Both the position numbers and the translations under genes were made by a program. A DNA stretch of 64,000 nucleotides, taken from the NCBI RefSeq assembly GCF_003569805.1, contig NZ_KZ984051.1:971606-1035605 (forward strand), read 5' to 3'. The notes under the pieces are model-generated. The model had not been told where the DNA came from. It worked only from the letters and a program-made list of their open reading frames with translations, and searched no databases. Of the stretch, positions 17,814 through 26,665 are shown one piece after another. This DNA comes from Microbacterium halotolerans. GTDB taxonomy: Bacteria; Actinomycetota; Actinomycetes; Actinomycetales; Microbacteriaceae. Every line of letters begins with the position of its first letter. Within the stretch, counting starts at the first letter, position 1.

Positions 17814-18895
17814 CGCTCGTACCCCTCCGCGTTGTCGGCGTCGATGATCCGGACCGGAATCAGATGTGCTCGCTGCGCGAGTGAGCGGCCTCTGGCCAGT
17901 TCGCGCCCGATCGTGATCGCGGCCGTGATGAGCCGTGCGGGATCCTGCGCGACGGAAGCGATGAGCGGACCGCCGGAGACGATGTCGTCCACCGCGTCGG
18001 AACGACCGTCGACGCTCACGATCGGAATCGCCGCCTCCGTGTCACGCTGCGCGGCGGCCGCCCCCATCGCTATCGGATCGCATACGGCGAAGACCGCGTC
18101 GACATCAGGCACATCCGCGAGAACGCGCGCCATCATCCGCTGCCCTGCCGCCGAGGTGTCGTGCTCCTCCTGGCAGTACGCGGCGATCTCGATGCCGCCG
18201 CTGTCTCTGATCGCCTCTCGGAACCCGGCGACGCGGTCGATGTTCGCGTTCTTGCGCAGCCCGTCGAGGATCGCGACCCTTCCGCGTCCCCGCAGCACCT
18301 CGGCGACTCTGCGCCCTGCGAGCAGCCCGGCCTGGGTGTTGTCGCTGGTCACGCTCATGTCGACGCCGTCGAGGCGGGAGCCGATCGCGATCACCGGCAC
18401 ACCCGCGCGGCGCGCATGGTCGAGTTCCTCGGTGTGGGTCCCTGCGTCGACCGAGTCGATGATGATGATGTCGGCGCCGTCGTCGATCAGCTCGTGCCAC
18501 TGGTCGCGCTGGGTCCGAGGGCTCTCCTGGGCGTCGCGCACAAGGAGCTGACCGCCTGCCGCGCTCATCTCTCGCGTCGCGGCGCGCAGCATCGCCGTAT
18601 AGAAGCTGTTCGCTCGCGAGACGATGAGGAGTCCGACGCCGAGGGGCCTGCCCAGCATGGCGGTCGACGCCGCTGCGAGCTCGAGCACGTGCGAGCCCAG
18701 CCAGAATCGCCCGTCGGCAAGGCGTACGAGCATCCGGTCGTCCGCGAGCGCATCGCAGATCCCGAGCACGCTGGTGCGCGGGAGCGAGAGCGCCTTGGCC
18801 ATAGCCGAAGCAGTCGACGGTCGGCCGGTGCTGGCGAGATAGCGCAGCAGAGCGACCGCACGTGCCGCGGCAGGGACTCGACCAGGCTGCAGCAT
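17804..18895 (-). CDS. IclR-type HTH fused to periplasmic-binding-protein-like sugar sensor
   Basis: 363 residues. The first ~75 form a winged helix of IclR type (ASAMAKALSLPRTSVLGICDAL) and the remainder is a ribose-binding-protein-like (Peripla_BP_4) domain. That domain starts GLLIVSRANSFYTAMLRAA, has a hinge motif IIIIDSVDAGT, and its C-terminal half includes VDAVFAVCDPIAMGAAAA. No signal peptide exists, so this is a cytoplasmic sensor built like LacI but with an IclR DNA-binding head. It is divergent from the ABC importer operon, whose binding protein has the same fold. It is therefore the natural repressor there, reading the same sugar. Start ATG 18895; GTG 18898 is also possible. Confidence 0.8.
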   Translation of the reverse strand: MLQPGRVPAAARAVALLRYLASTGRPSTASAMAKALSLPRTSVLGICDALADDRMLVRLADGRFWLGSHVLELAAASTAMLGRPLGVGLLIVSRANSFYTAMLRAATREMSAAGGQLLVRDAQESPRTQRDQWHELIDDGADIIIIDSVDAGTHTEELDHARRAGVPVIAIGSRLDGVDMSVTSDNTQAGLLAGRRVAEVLRGRGRVAILDGLRKNANIDRVAGFREAIRDSGGIEIAAYCQEEHDTSAAGQRMMARVLADVPDVDAVFAVCDPIAMGAAAAQRDTEAAIPIVSVDGRSDAVDDIVSGGPLIASVAQDPARLITAAITIGRELARGRSLAQRAHLIPVRIIDADNAEGYERWG

Positions 18896-18913
18896 CACAC
18901 TCTCGCATCGTCG

Positions 18914-18942
18914 TTGACACCGGATGCGCCCAACCATACACT
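18914..18942 (+). promoter_or_regulatory. Promoter of ABC importer operon 1
   Basis: -35 TTGACA (18914-18919) and -10 TACACT (18937-18942) are 17 nt apart, a near-consensus housekeeping promoter. The binding-protein gene starts about 97 nt after the -10. Confidence 0.75.
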
Positions 18943-18965
18943 TTGTGACCACGAGCCGTGCATGA

Positions 18966-18981
18966 GTTCGAAATTTGGAAC
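18966..18981 (+). promoter_or_regulatory. Palindromic operator GTTCGAAATTTGGAAC
   Basis: A 16-bp palindrome matching its own complement at 14 of 16 positions. It lies roughly at +17 to +32 of the promoter just upstream, a position where a bound repressor blocks transcription. IclR-family operators are short palindromes of this kind (AAATTT core flanked by TTCC/GGAA-like arms). The likely ligand is the divergently encoded IclR/sugar-sensor fusion. Confidence 0.6.
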
Positions 18982-19038
18982 ACATCTCGTCTCGACCCGA
19001 GCATCAGCAGTGTTGCGATCACTCGTCAGGAGATTTCG

Positions 19039-20058
19039 ATGAAGACTTCCCGTGCACTCATGACCGTCGCAGGCCTTGCCGCCGGCGGCCTGCTTCTCGC
19101 CGGTTGCGGTGGCGACGGCGGAGATGGAGGCGGCGGTGGCGACGACGCCGTCACCGTCGCATTCGTTCCCAAGCTCCAGGGCTCGCCCTACTTCGAGGCG
19201 ATGAACACCGGAGCCGAGCAGGCGGTCGAGGACATCGACGGTCTCGAGTGGATCTACCAGGGTCCGACCGATGCCAGCGCCACAGCGCAGGCCGACGTCG
19301 TCCGCTCGATGATCCAGCAGCAGGTGGATGTGCTGATCGTCGCCCCGAACGATCCGGATTCGCTCGCCCCGCTGATGCAGGAGGCCGCCGACAACGGCAT
19401 CAAGGTCGCCACCAGTGACACGGATGCGCCGGACTCGGTCCGCGAGCTGTTCGTCAGCCAGGCGACCGCCGAGGGAATCGGCACCACCACCATGGACACG
19501 CTCGCAGAGGCCATGGGAGAGGAGGGCGAGTACGCGATCGTCTCCTGCGGTGAGACCGCGGAGAACCTGAACTCGTGGATCGAGGTCGAGCAGGCGCACC
19601 AGGAGGAGGCCTATCCCGACATGGAGCTCGTCGAGGTCGGGTACTCGGGCGAGGACTCGGCGGCGAACGCTCAGATGGCGACCGACTTCATGAACGCCTA
19701 CCCCGATCTGAAGGGCCTGATCGGGCAGTGCACCACCTCGGCCGTCGGCGTCGCACAGGCCGTGCGCGATGCCGGTCGCGTCGGCGAGGTCTTCAGCGTC
19801 GGGGTCGGCACCCCGGCATCGATGGTTCCGTACCTGGAAGAGGGCTCCTCATCCGGATCGATCCTCTGGGACGTCGAGCAGTTCGGCTACCTCACCGCAT
19901 GGGCCGGTCTGCAGCTGGGCCAGGGCAACGAGCTCGCCGAGACCAACGCCGTCAACGACGCCATCACCGCCGCCGAGTACTCCGCCGACGACAGCACGCT
20001 GCTTCTCGGGCCGCCGACCGTGTTCGACGCCGAGAACGCCGGCGAATACGACTACTGA
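19039..20058 (+). CDS. Sugar ABC transporter substrate-binding lipoprotein (RhaS/LsrB-like)
   Basis: 339-residue lipoprotein. Signal peptide with lipobox LLLAGC is cleaved before Cys23, followed by a Gly/Asp-rich linker and a two-lobe ribose-binding-type domain starting VTVAFVPKLQGSPYF. The C-terminal GPPTVFDAENAGEYDY and SILWDVEQFGYL are typical of the rhamnose/autoinducer-2 branch of the family. It would deliver a sugar to the two permeases encoded downstream. AGGAGA lies upstream of ATG 19039. Given the rhamnose enzymes on both sides, L-rhamnose or a related deoxysugar is the best guess. Confidence 0.85.
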   Translation: MKTSRALMTVAGLAAGGLLLAGCGGDGGDGGGGGDDAVTVAFVPKLQGSPYFEAMNTGAEQAVEDIDGLEWIYQGPTDASATAQADVVRSMIQQQVDVLIVAPNDPDSLAPLMQEAADNGIKVATSDTDAPDSVRELFVSQATAEGIGTTTMDTLAEAMGEEGEYAIVSCGETAENLNSWIEVEQAHQEEAYPDMELVEVGYSGEDSAANAQMATDFMNAYPDLKGLIGQCTTSAVGVAQAVRDAGRVGEVFSVGVGTPASMVPYLEEGSSSGSILWDVEQFGYLTAWAGLQLGQGNELAETNAVNDAITAAEYSADDSTLLLGPPTVFDAENAGEYDY

Positions 20059-20081
20059 TCGATCCGAGCCGGAGGGCCATC

Positions 20082-21602
20082 GTGACAGACGTCATCCCTC
20101 GAGTCAGGCTCACCGGGATATCCAAGCGCTTCGGGGCCGTGCGTGCCATCAGGCACGCCGACCTCGAGGTGCTCCCCGGGAGCGTGCACGCCCTCGTCGG
20201 CGAGAACGGCGCGGGCAAGTCGACCCTGATCAAGATCCTCGCCGGTGCGGAGTCCTCCGACTCGGGTGAGATCGCGATCGATGAGCGGGTCGTCTCCTTC
20301 GCTTCGACCACCGACGCGATCGCCGCCGGGATCGCCACCGTCTACCAGGAACCGCAGCTGTTCGGCGAGCTCACGGTCGCGGAGAACATCTTCATCGGCA
20401 GGGAGCGGCGCCATCGCGGCGTCGTCGACTGGAAGAAGCAGCACGGCGAGGTCTCGGAGCTGCTCGAGCTGATGGGGCTGCCGGAGAGGTACGCGACGGT
20501 TCCGATCGACGAGCTGTCGATCGCCACGAAGCAGCAGGTCGCGATCGCCAAGGCACTCGCGCAGGACGCGTCGGTGCTCATCCTCGACGAGCCGAGTGCG
20601 ATCCTGACCGACGCCGAGATCGACGTGCTGTTCGGCGTCGTGCGCAGGCTCCAGGAGCGCGGCGTCGCGATCATCTACATCTCGCACCGGCTGGACGAGC
20701 TGTTCCGGATCGCCGACACCGTGACCGTGATGCGCGACGGCGAGACGACGGGAACGCACGCGATCGCCGACATGACCGTCCGCTCGATCGCCGAGGAGAT
20801 GGTCGGCGGTCTCGAGGTGGCGGAGAACCGGCGCCGTGACCTGACCGGCGCCGCGCCGGTGCTCGAGCTCGACGGCCTGACGCGCGGGAACGACTTCCGA
20901 GACGTGAACGTCCGCGTAGGTGAGGGGGAGGTCGTCGCGCTGTACGGGCTGGTCGGCTCCGGCTCGTCGGAGATCTCGGCTGCGCTGTGGGGGATGAAGA
21001 AGGCGACATCCGGTCGGATCCTGCTCGACGGCGGGCCCGTTGCGCCGCGCTCGCCGCGGCACGCGCAGAAGCTCGGCATCGGGCTGCTGCCAGCCGACCG
21101 CAAGGGCCAGGGCATGTTCTCGTTCCAGACGATCGCGTTCAACATCTCCGCAGGCCGCATCGGGAAGTTCGCACGGGGCGGGCTCTGGTTCGACGGGAAG
21201 AAAGCGCGCTCCGTCGCACGCGACATGATCTCGCGGCTGGCGATCAAGACGCGCAACGAGCGCTACCCGATCGCATCGCTGTCCGGCGGCAACGCGCAGA
21301 AGGTCGTGCTCGCCAGACAGCTCGTCGAGGTGCCGCGGGTGCTGGTGCTCGAAGAGCCGTCGCAGGGTGTGGACATCCGGGCCAAGGAGGAGATCCACAC
21401 GATCATCGAGGAGCTCGCGGACCAGGGCGTCACCGTTCTGGTGGTGACGTCGGACCTGCCGGAGGCGCTGCGTATCGCGGATCGCGTCGTGGTGGTGCGC
21501 GCAGGAACGACGACCGCGGAGTTCGGGCCGGACGCCACGCAGGTCGACGTGCTGGCCGCTGCGGCGGGCGACGCCGCGCAGACCGAGGAGGTCGGATCAT
21601 GA
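20082..21602 (+). CDS. RbsA-type double-domain sugar ABC transporter ATPase
   Basis: 506 residues with two nucleotide-binding domains. NBD1 has a canonical Walker A (GENGAGKST) and Walker B (LILDEPSAIL) but a weak signature (LSIATKQQV). NBD2 has a substituted Walker A (GLVGSGSSE), a good signature (LSGGNAQKV) and Walker B LVLEEPSQGVD. This asymmetry is usual for the RbsA/MglA class. Start is GTG 20082 with GGAGGG five bases upstream. The stop overlaps the first permease start (ATGA). It energises import through the two following membrane proteins. Confidence 0.93.
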   Translation: MTDVIPRVRLTGISKRFGAVRAIRHADLEVLPGSVHALVGENGAGKSTLIKILAGAESSDSGEIAIDERVVSFASTTDAIAAGIATVYQEPQLFGELTVAENIFIGRERRHRGVVDWKKQHGEVSELLELMGLPERYATVPIDELSIATKQQVAIAKALAQDASVLILDEPSAILTDAEIDVLFGVVRRLQERGVAIIYISHRLDELFRIADTVTVMRDGETTGTHAIADMTVRSIAEEMVGGLEVAENRRRDLTGAAPVLELDGLTRGNDFRDVNVRVGEGEVVALYGLVGSGSSEISAALWGMKKATSGRILLDGGPVAPRSPRHAQKLGIGLLPADRKGQGMFSFQTIAFNISAGRIGKFARGGLWFDGKKARSVARDMISRLAIKTRNERYPIASLSGGNAQKVVLARQLVEVPRVLVLEEPSQGVDIRAKEEIHTIIEELADQGVTVLVVTSDLPEALRIADRVVVVRAGTTTAEFGPDATQVDVLAAAAGDAAQTEEVGS

Positions 21603-22615
21603 CGGATCTGCTCACCCGCGACATTCCGGCGGCGGGAAAGCGTCGAACCCGCGTGCTGCCGCGCGCCCTCTCGACGCAGGAGATGGTGCTGATCGGCGTG
21701 CTGATCGTGCTGTGGATCCTGCTCGGGGCGTTCACACCCAACTTCCTGACCGCGCAGTCGATCCAGCCGCTGCTCGCCAGCGCCGCACCTATCGCGCTGA
21801 TCGGCATCGGCATGACGGCCGTGATCGTCACGGCCGGGATCGACATCTCCGTCGCCGCCATGCTGATGGTGTGCGCCGTCGTGATGGCGAAGCTGATGGT
21901 CGACCTGTCGTGGCCGATGCCGCTGGCTCTGCTGGCCGGCATCCTGCTCGGCGGGCTGTGCGGGCTGTTCAACGGCATCCTGATCACGCTCGGACGCGTG
22001 CATCCGATCATCATCACGTTCGGCACGTCGAACATCTTCATGTTCCTCGGGTGGCGCATCTTCGACTCGAAGGTCGTCAACGGCATTCCGACCAGCGTCG
22101 GTGTGCTGGGCCGCGGGGCGGATGGGCGGTTCCTGGGCGTTCCGTACTCGTTCCTGATCGTGATCGTGCTGGCCGCACTTCTGTGGTGGTACATGAGGTA
22201 CACCGCGGGCGGACGCCATTTCTACGCGATCGGCAATGATCAGAACGCGGCACGGCTGGTCGGCATCCGCGTGCAGAAGCGCACGATCATCCCGTACGTG
22301 CTGACGGGCCTCGGCGTCGGTCTCGCCGCCATGGTCGCCATGGCGAACGGCACGCAGACGCTGGCGCAGTCCGTCGGGCAGGGCATCGAACTGCAGGCGA
22401 TCGCCGCGGTGGTGATCGGCGGCACGTCGATCGTCGGCGGTCGCGGCAGCGTGCTGGGCACTCTGCTCGGGGCGCTGCTCGTGCAGACCGTGACATCCGG
22501 GACCATCCAACTCGGGTGGGCGCCGCAGCTGGCGAACTTCTTCGTCGGCGTCGCGATCATCATCGCCGTCGGCGCCGACCTGCTGCAGCAGCGACTGACG
22601 AGGAAGGCATCATGA
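21599..22615 (+). CDS. Sugar ABC transporter permease (RbsC family), first subunit
   Basis: 338 residues with about 9-10 membrane helices and the BPD_transp_2 loop GIRVQKRTIIPYVLTGLGVG, which contacts the ATPase. The start overlaps the ATPase stop and the stop overlaps the next permease start, both as ATGA, so translation is coupled along the operon. It forms a heterodimeric channel with the following gene, like RhaP/RhaQ or LsrC/LsrD. Confidence 0.92.
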   Translation: MTDLLTRDIPAAGKRRTRVLPRALSTQEMVLIGVLIVLWILLGAFTPNFLTAQSIQPLLASAAPIALIGIGMTAVIVTAGIDISVAAMLMVCAVVMAKLMVDLSWPMPLALLAGILLGGLCGLFNGILITLGRVHPIIITFGTSNIFMFLGWRIFDSKVVNGIPTSVGVLGRGADGRFLGVPYSFLIVIVLAALLWWYMRYTAGGRHFYAIGNDQNAARLVGIRVQKRTIIPYVLTGLGVGLAAMVAMANGTQTLAQSVGQGIELQAIAAVVIGGTSIVGGRGSVLGTLLGALLVQTVTSGTIQLGWAPQLANFFVGVAIIIAVGADLLQQRLTRKAS

Positions 22616-23709
22616 GCGAGCAGAACACCGCCGCACCGGCGCCGGACACCACTCTCGTCGTGCAGAGTCGCTCGGAGGAGACCCGGATGGCCGCGATCAT
22701 CCGGACGCTGCTCACCCGTCGCGAGCTGATGCTCGTCGTCGCGCTGATCGTGCTGCTGATCGTGATGTTCTCGCTGTCGGCGGCCGGCGTCACGAACGGT
22801 CCATTCAACGGCCGGGCGATGGCGGGCAACCTGATCAACGTGGTGCCGCTGGCGATGCTGGCGCTCGCGGAGATGATCGTGATCCTCACCGGACGAGGCT
22901 CGATCGACCTGTCGGTGGGCTCGATCGTCTCGCTGGTGAGCATGGTCTTCGGCTTCATGTACGGCGTCTGGGGGATGCCGCTGTGGACCTCGATCATCGG
23001 AGCGGTCGTGGTCGGCGGGCTGCTCGGCGCCGTCAACGGCGCGCTGGTGGCGTTCCTCGGCTTCCCGCCCCTGATCGCCACGCTCGCGACCTACTACGCG
23101 TATTGGTCGCTGGCGATCGTGATCAACGACCAGCAGCCGATCAGCTCGCCGGAGATCCAGGAGCTGTACGACACGGCGCGTTCGATACCGATCTTCGGCA
23201 GCGGGTTCCCGAGCATTCCGGCAGGCGTGTTCCTGTTCCTGATCCCGACCGTGATCGTCGTCTGGTACCTCGTCAACCGCGCGCCGCTCGGCCGTCGGCT
23301 GTACGCGGTCGGCACCAACGACGTCGCGGCGAAGTGGGCGGGCATCGACCTGGTGCGCACGCGCTTCACGGCGTTCGTGCTCTCCGGGGCGATCTCGGGC
23401 CTGGTGGCAGTCGTGACGGTGGGGCAGTTCGCCTCGGCCAGACCGGATGCCGGAAATGCGGGCAGCGGCATGGCCCTGCCCGCCATCACCATCGCCGTTC
23501 TCGCCGGCGTCGCGATCACCGGAGGCATCGGCAAGGTGTCGGGTGTGGTCATCGCCGCGCTGCTGGTCACGTGGCTGAACGCCGGCATCCTGCTGCTGTT
23601 CCCCGGCAACCACGGCACGCAGTACCAGCTGCTCGCGCTCGGTGTGCTGCTGGTGGGGGCAGCGCTTCTGAACGGCTACACGAACCGCAGGTATCACATC
23701 ATCGGATAG
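22612..23709 (+). CDS. Sugar ABC transporter permease (RbsC family), second subunit
   Basis: 365 residues with a 45-residue hydrophilic N terminus and about 9-10 membrane helices. The ATPase-contact loop is GIDLVRTRFTAFVLSGAISG. It is clearly related to but diverged from the preceding permease, so the pore is a heterodimer. The gene ends just before a strong hairpin that separates the transporter from the dehydrogenase. Confidence 0.92.
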   Translation: MSEQNTAAPAPDTTLVVQSRSEETRMAAIIRTLLTRRELMLVVALIVLLIVMFSLSAAGVTNGPFNGRAMAGNLINVVPLAMLALAEMIVILTGRGSIDLSVGSIVSLVSMVFGFMYGVWGMPLWTSIIGAVVVGGLLGAVNGALVAFLGFPPLIATLATYYAYWSLAIVINDQQPISSPEIQELYDTARSIPIFGSGFPSIPAGVFLFLIPTVIVVWYLVNRAPLGRRLYAVGTNDVAAKWAGIDLVRTRFTAFVLSGAISGLVAVVTVGQFASARPDAGNAGSGMALPAITIAVLAGVAITGGIGKVSGVVIAALLVTWLNAGILLLFPGNHGTQYQLLALGVLLVGAALLNGYTNRRYHIIG

Positions 23710-23710
23710 G

Positions 23711-23740
23711 GGTGGGGTGTGCGTGCTCGCACACCCCACC
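23711..23740 (+). terminator. 13-bp hairpin between permease and SDR genes
   Basis: Perfect arms 23711-23723 and 23728-23740 close on a TGCT tetraloop, two bases after the permease stop. It sits inside an otherwise tight operon, 20 bp before the SDR start, so it may be a partial terminator that lowers SDR expression or stabilises the transporter mRNA 3' end. Confidence 0.6.
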
Positions 23741-23760
23741 CGACACTCGAACGGAGCACC

Positions 23761-24528
23761 ATGGCAGTTCTCGACTCGTTCTCGCTCGCTGGGAAGACCG
23801 CACTCGTCACCGGAGGGAATCGTGGGCTCGGCCTCGCGTTCGCGCGCGGTCTCGCCGAGGCCGGTGCGCGCGTCGTCATCGCCTCCCGGGACCACGACCG
23901 CAATCAGGCGGCCGTGCGGAAGCTCAGCGACGAGGGCATCACGGTCGACGCGATCGACGTCGACATCACCCAGCCGGGCGAGGCGGACCGGATGATCGAC
24001 GAGGCGATCGCGAAGCTGGGCCGTCTCGACATCGTGCTGAACAACGCGGGGATCTCGATCCACCGGCCGGCGCTCGAGGTCACCGACGAGGAATGGGACA
24101 CGGTCGTGAATCTCAACCTCACGGCGCTGTGGAAGGTGTCGATCGCCGCTGCGAAGGTGATGAAGGACGCCGGCGGCGGCAACATCATCAACACAGGTTC
24201 GATCAGCTCGCTGATCGTGAACCGGCCGCAGTGGCAGCCCGCGTACAACGCGTCGAAGGCCGCAGTGCACCAGCTCACCAAGTCGCTCGCCGCCGAATGG
24301 GCCGAGCACGGCATCCGGGTCAACGCCGTCGCCCCGGGCTACGTGAAGACCGAGATGGCGCCGGTGGACGAGCCGCAGTTCCGACAGCACTGGATCGAGG
24401 ACGCGCCGATGAAGCGCTACGCGACTCCGGAGGAGATCGCCCCGACGATCGTCTACATGGCCTCGGACGCCTCGTCGTTCATGACGGGCTCGGTGGTCGT
24501 GATCGACGGCGGGTACACGCTGTACTGA
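23761..24528 (+). CDS. SDR-family oxidoreductase
   Basis: 255-residue classical short-chain dehydrogenase. NAD(P)-binding TGGNRGLG is at 17-24, NNAG is in the middle, and the active site is Ser in TGSIS and Tyr/Lys in YNASK. It ends with the usual MTGSVVVIDGGYTLY. Candidates are a sugar or sugar-acid dehydrogenase acting on the imported substrate (gluconate- and rhamnose-type SDRs have this form). ATG 23761 has GGAG upstream. A longer reading adds 14 residues lying in the hairpin region and is unlikely. Confidence 0.85.
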   Translation: MAVLDSFSLAGKTALVTGGNRGLGLAFARGLAEAGARVVIASRDHDRNQAAVRKLSDEGITVDAIDVDITQPGEADRMIDEAIAKLGRLDIVLNNAGISIHRPALEVTDEEWDTVVNLNLTALWKVSIAAAKVMKDAGGGNIINTGSISSLIVNRPQWQPAYNASKAAVHQLTKSLAAEWAEHGIRVNAVAPGYVKTEMAPVDEPQFRQHWIEDAPMKRYATPEEIAPTIVYMASDASSFMTGSVVVIDGGYTLY

Positions 24529-24531
24529 CGG

Positions 24532-24560
24532 GCGGCGCGGAATAGGGAGCGCGCTGCCGC
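24532..24560 (+). terminator. GC-rich hairpin after SDR gene
   Basis: GCGGCGCG (24532-24539) pairs with CGCGCTGCCGC (24550-24560) with one bulged base. It begins four bases after the SDR stop. It is the plausible end of the importer operon, just before the AraC gene. Confidence 0.4.
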
Positions 24561-24573
24561 GGTTGCGGGTTTC

Positions 24574-25476
24574 ATGGCGCAGGTGATGACGACGACCGAG
24601 CAGACTCCGCTCGAGCGGATGCTTGCCGCGTTGGAATGGCGCGTGCTGGAGGGCCGTCGAACGTCGCTCGCTCCTGGGGAGCGGCTGCGGTTCCGCGCCG
24701 GGGTCGCCGCACTCGCCTTCGTCGCGCAGGGGCGTCTGATTCGGACGGCTGAGAGCGGATGCGGGGAGCTGCTCGCCGGCGCAGCCGTCGTGTCGATGGG
24801 GCGTGCGCCCGTCATGCTGTCGGCTGGCGAAGCCGCCGAAGTGATGTCGGTCGAGCTGGAGCTCACACCCGGCACGTCGTCGATGCTCGAGCGGGTTCCG
24901 AACATGCTCTCGGTCGCCCGTTTCGCGGAGGAGGAGCCGACGATGGCCGCGATCGCCCGTGATATCGGGAAGCCCGGCTGCGAGGAGCGGCACGGCACCA
25001 TGGGCACGATCTGCGCGCTGATGGCGACGACGGTCGTGCTTGCGGCGATCCGGATGTGGGCGGAGGCCGGGTGCGTCCCAGAGGGCTGGCCCGCACGATC
25101 CGCCGACCCGTTCCTCTCCCGCGTGCTCGATGCGATCCATGACGATCCGGGTCGAGCCTGGTCGGTGGCGCAGCTCGCGGAGATCGGTGCGATGTCGCGC
25201 ACGGTCTTCGCCGACCGCTTCCGCGCCGCAACGGGATGCACGCCCGCGGCGTACCTCGGCGCGGTGCGCATCGACACGGCCAAGTCGCTCCTCGCCGAGG
25301 GCGCCAGCGTCTCAGAGACGGCACGGAGGCTCGGCTTCGCCTCGGACGAGGGGTTCAGTCGGGCGTTTCGCCGCCGCACCGGCCTCCCGCCTTCGCAGTG
25401 GCGCTACCGCCGCGACCTGCCGGCGAGCGAGAACAGCACGCCGCCGACCGCGGTGCAGATCGCCGCGATCGCGTAG
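24574..25476 (+). CDS. AraC-family regulator with cupin-type sensor domain
   Basis: 300 residues. An N-terminal AraC_binding/cupin_6-like domain (about 15-160) precedes two helix-turn-helix units in the last ~100 residues (VAQLAEIGAMSRTVFADRFR and VSETARRLGFASDEGFSRAF, ending GLPPSQWRYR). Such regulators are commonly encoded beside the exporter they control. Here the exporter gene is convergent and the two coding regions overlap by 73 bp at their 3' ends. No clear ribosome site; ATG 24586 is an alternative start. Confidence 0.85.
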   Translation: MAQVMTTTEQTPLERMLAALEWRVLEGRRTSLAPGERLRFRAGVAALAFVAQGRLIRTAESGCGELLAGAAVVSMGRAPVMLSAGEAAEVMSVELELTPGTSSMLERVPNMLSVARFAEEEPTMAAIARDIGKPGCEERHGTMGTICALMATTVVLAAIRMWAEAGCVPEGWPARSADPFLSRVLDAIHDDPGRAWSVAQLAEIGAMSRTVFADRFRAATGCTPAAYLGAVRIDTAKSLLAEGASVSETARRLGFASDEGFSRAFRRRTGLPPSQWRYRRDLPASENSTPPTAVQIAAIA

Positions 25477-26588
25477 GTCCACACGATGCCGGCGGAGTCG
25501 ACGATCAGGCCGCCGATCCCCGCTGCCAGCACGATCGCGAGCTGGAACCCGACGACGACGAGCGCCCCGCCCGGTTCGAGGGCGCCGGGCGCCTGACGCG
25601 CGATCCAGGCGTTCAGCACGATCAGCCAGCCTCCGAACGCCGTGCCCCAGACGACGACGGCAGTGCCGAAGACGGGCACGGAGCCAGCCGCGGCGAGGGT
25701 GATGGCGATCGCGACGGCCACGGTGAGCGGCACGGCCGCGCGGAGCACACCCAGGTGCCGGTCGACGATCGCTCCCACGATCAGGTTGCCTGCCAGACCG
25801 CCGATGCCGAAGAGCGCGAGCAGCGTGACGACGCCCGCCGCGTCTACCTCGACGCGCTCCAGGGCGATCCGGATGTAGGTGTATGCCGTCACGTGTCCGA
25901 AGACCGTGAGCACGTGCCCCGCGAGCCCCGTGGCGATGCCGGGGCGGCGCAGGGTTTCGACCAGCAGCGAGATGCGGGGAGCGCCCTCTGCGGGAACAGG
26001 CGGCAGGATCCAGCGCAGCGCGACCGCGACGGCCGCGGTGACGACAGCCGCGGCGACGAAGACCGTGCGCCAGTCGGCGACCGCGGCCAGCATCACGCCG
26101 AGCGGCACACCGGCGACGGTCGCGAGCGAGACGCCCGCCGTGGTGAACATCACAGCACGTCCGAGCCGCTCTGGGCCCGCGATGCGTGCGGCGACGGCGA
26201 GCGACATCCCCCAGAACCCGCTGAGCGCGGCGCCGAGGAAGAAGCGGGAGATCAGGATCATCCACAGCTCGGGCGCCGCGGCGACCACGAGGTTCGACAC
26301 GGCAGCGGCCGCGGCGAGCAGGGTCAGCAGGGTGCGCCTGTCCATTCTCGGCACGATGAGCCCGATCGTCGGCGCGGCGATGAGCCCGACGAACGCCGTG
26401 ACGGTGACCGTCTGACCCGCCTGACCCGGCGTCACACCGAGCTCAGTCGCCATCTCGGTCAGCAGTCCGTTCGGCAGGAACTCGGCGGTGACGAGCACGA
26501 AGCTCGTCATCGTCATCACGATGAGGGCCGCGTAGTCGAGGCGATCGCGGGTCGGGGAGTGCGTCGGTGTGGTCGCAGTGTCGGTCAT
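25404..26588 (-). CDS. MFS transporter (DHA1, NepI/AraJ-like exporter)
   Basis: 394 residues, 12 predicted helices. TSFVLVTAEFLPNGLL in helix 1 is the signature of the sugar/nucleoside-efflux group (NepI, AraJ, PbuE). It probably exports purine nucleosides, sugars or drugs by proton antiport. I chose ATG 26588; a reading 17 residues longer adds only an arginine-rich leader. The 3' end runs 73 bp into the AraC gene on the other strand. Confidence 0.86.
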   Translation of the reverse strand: MTDTATTPTHSPTRDRLDYAALIVMTMTSFVLVTAEFLPNGLLTEMATELGVTPGQAGQTVTVTAFVGLIAAPTIGLIVPRMDRRTLLTLLAAAAAVSNLVVAAAPELWMILISRFFLGAALSGFWGMSLAVAARIAGPERLGRAVMFTTAGVSLATVAGVPLGVMLAAVADWRTVFVAAAVVTAAVAVALRWILPPVPAEGAPRISLLVETLRRPGIATGLAGHVLTVFGHVTAYTYIRIALERVEVDAAGVVTLLALFGIGGLAGNLIVGAIVDRHLGVLRAAVPLTVAVAIAITLAAAGSVPVFGTAVVVWGTAFGGWLIVLNAWIARQAPGALEPGGALVVVGFQLAIVLAAGIGGLIVDSAGIVWTYAIAAICTAVGGVLFSLAGRSRR

Positions 26589-26665
26589 GATCCCAGGCTC
26601 GTGCACGCGCGGAGCCCGCGCCCGACGCGTCGTCCGCACCGCCCGATCGATCGTCCGGATGCGGT

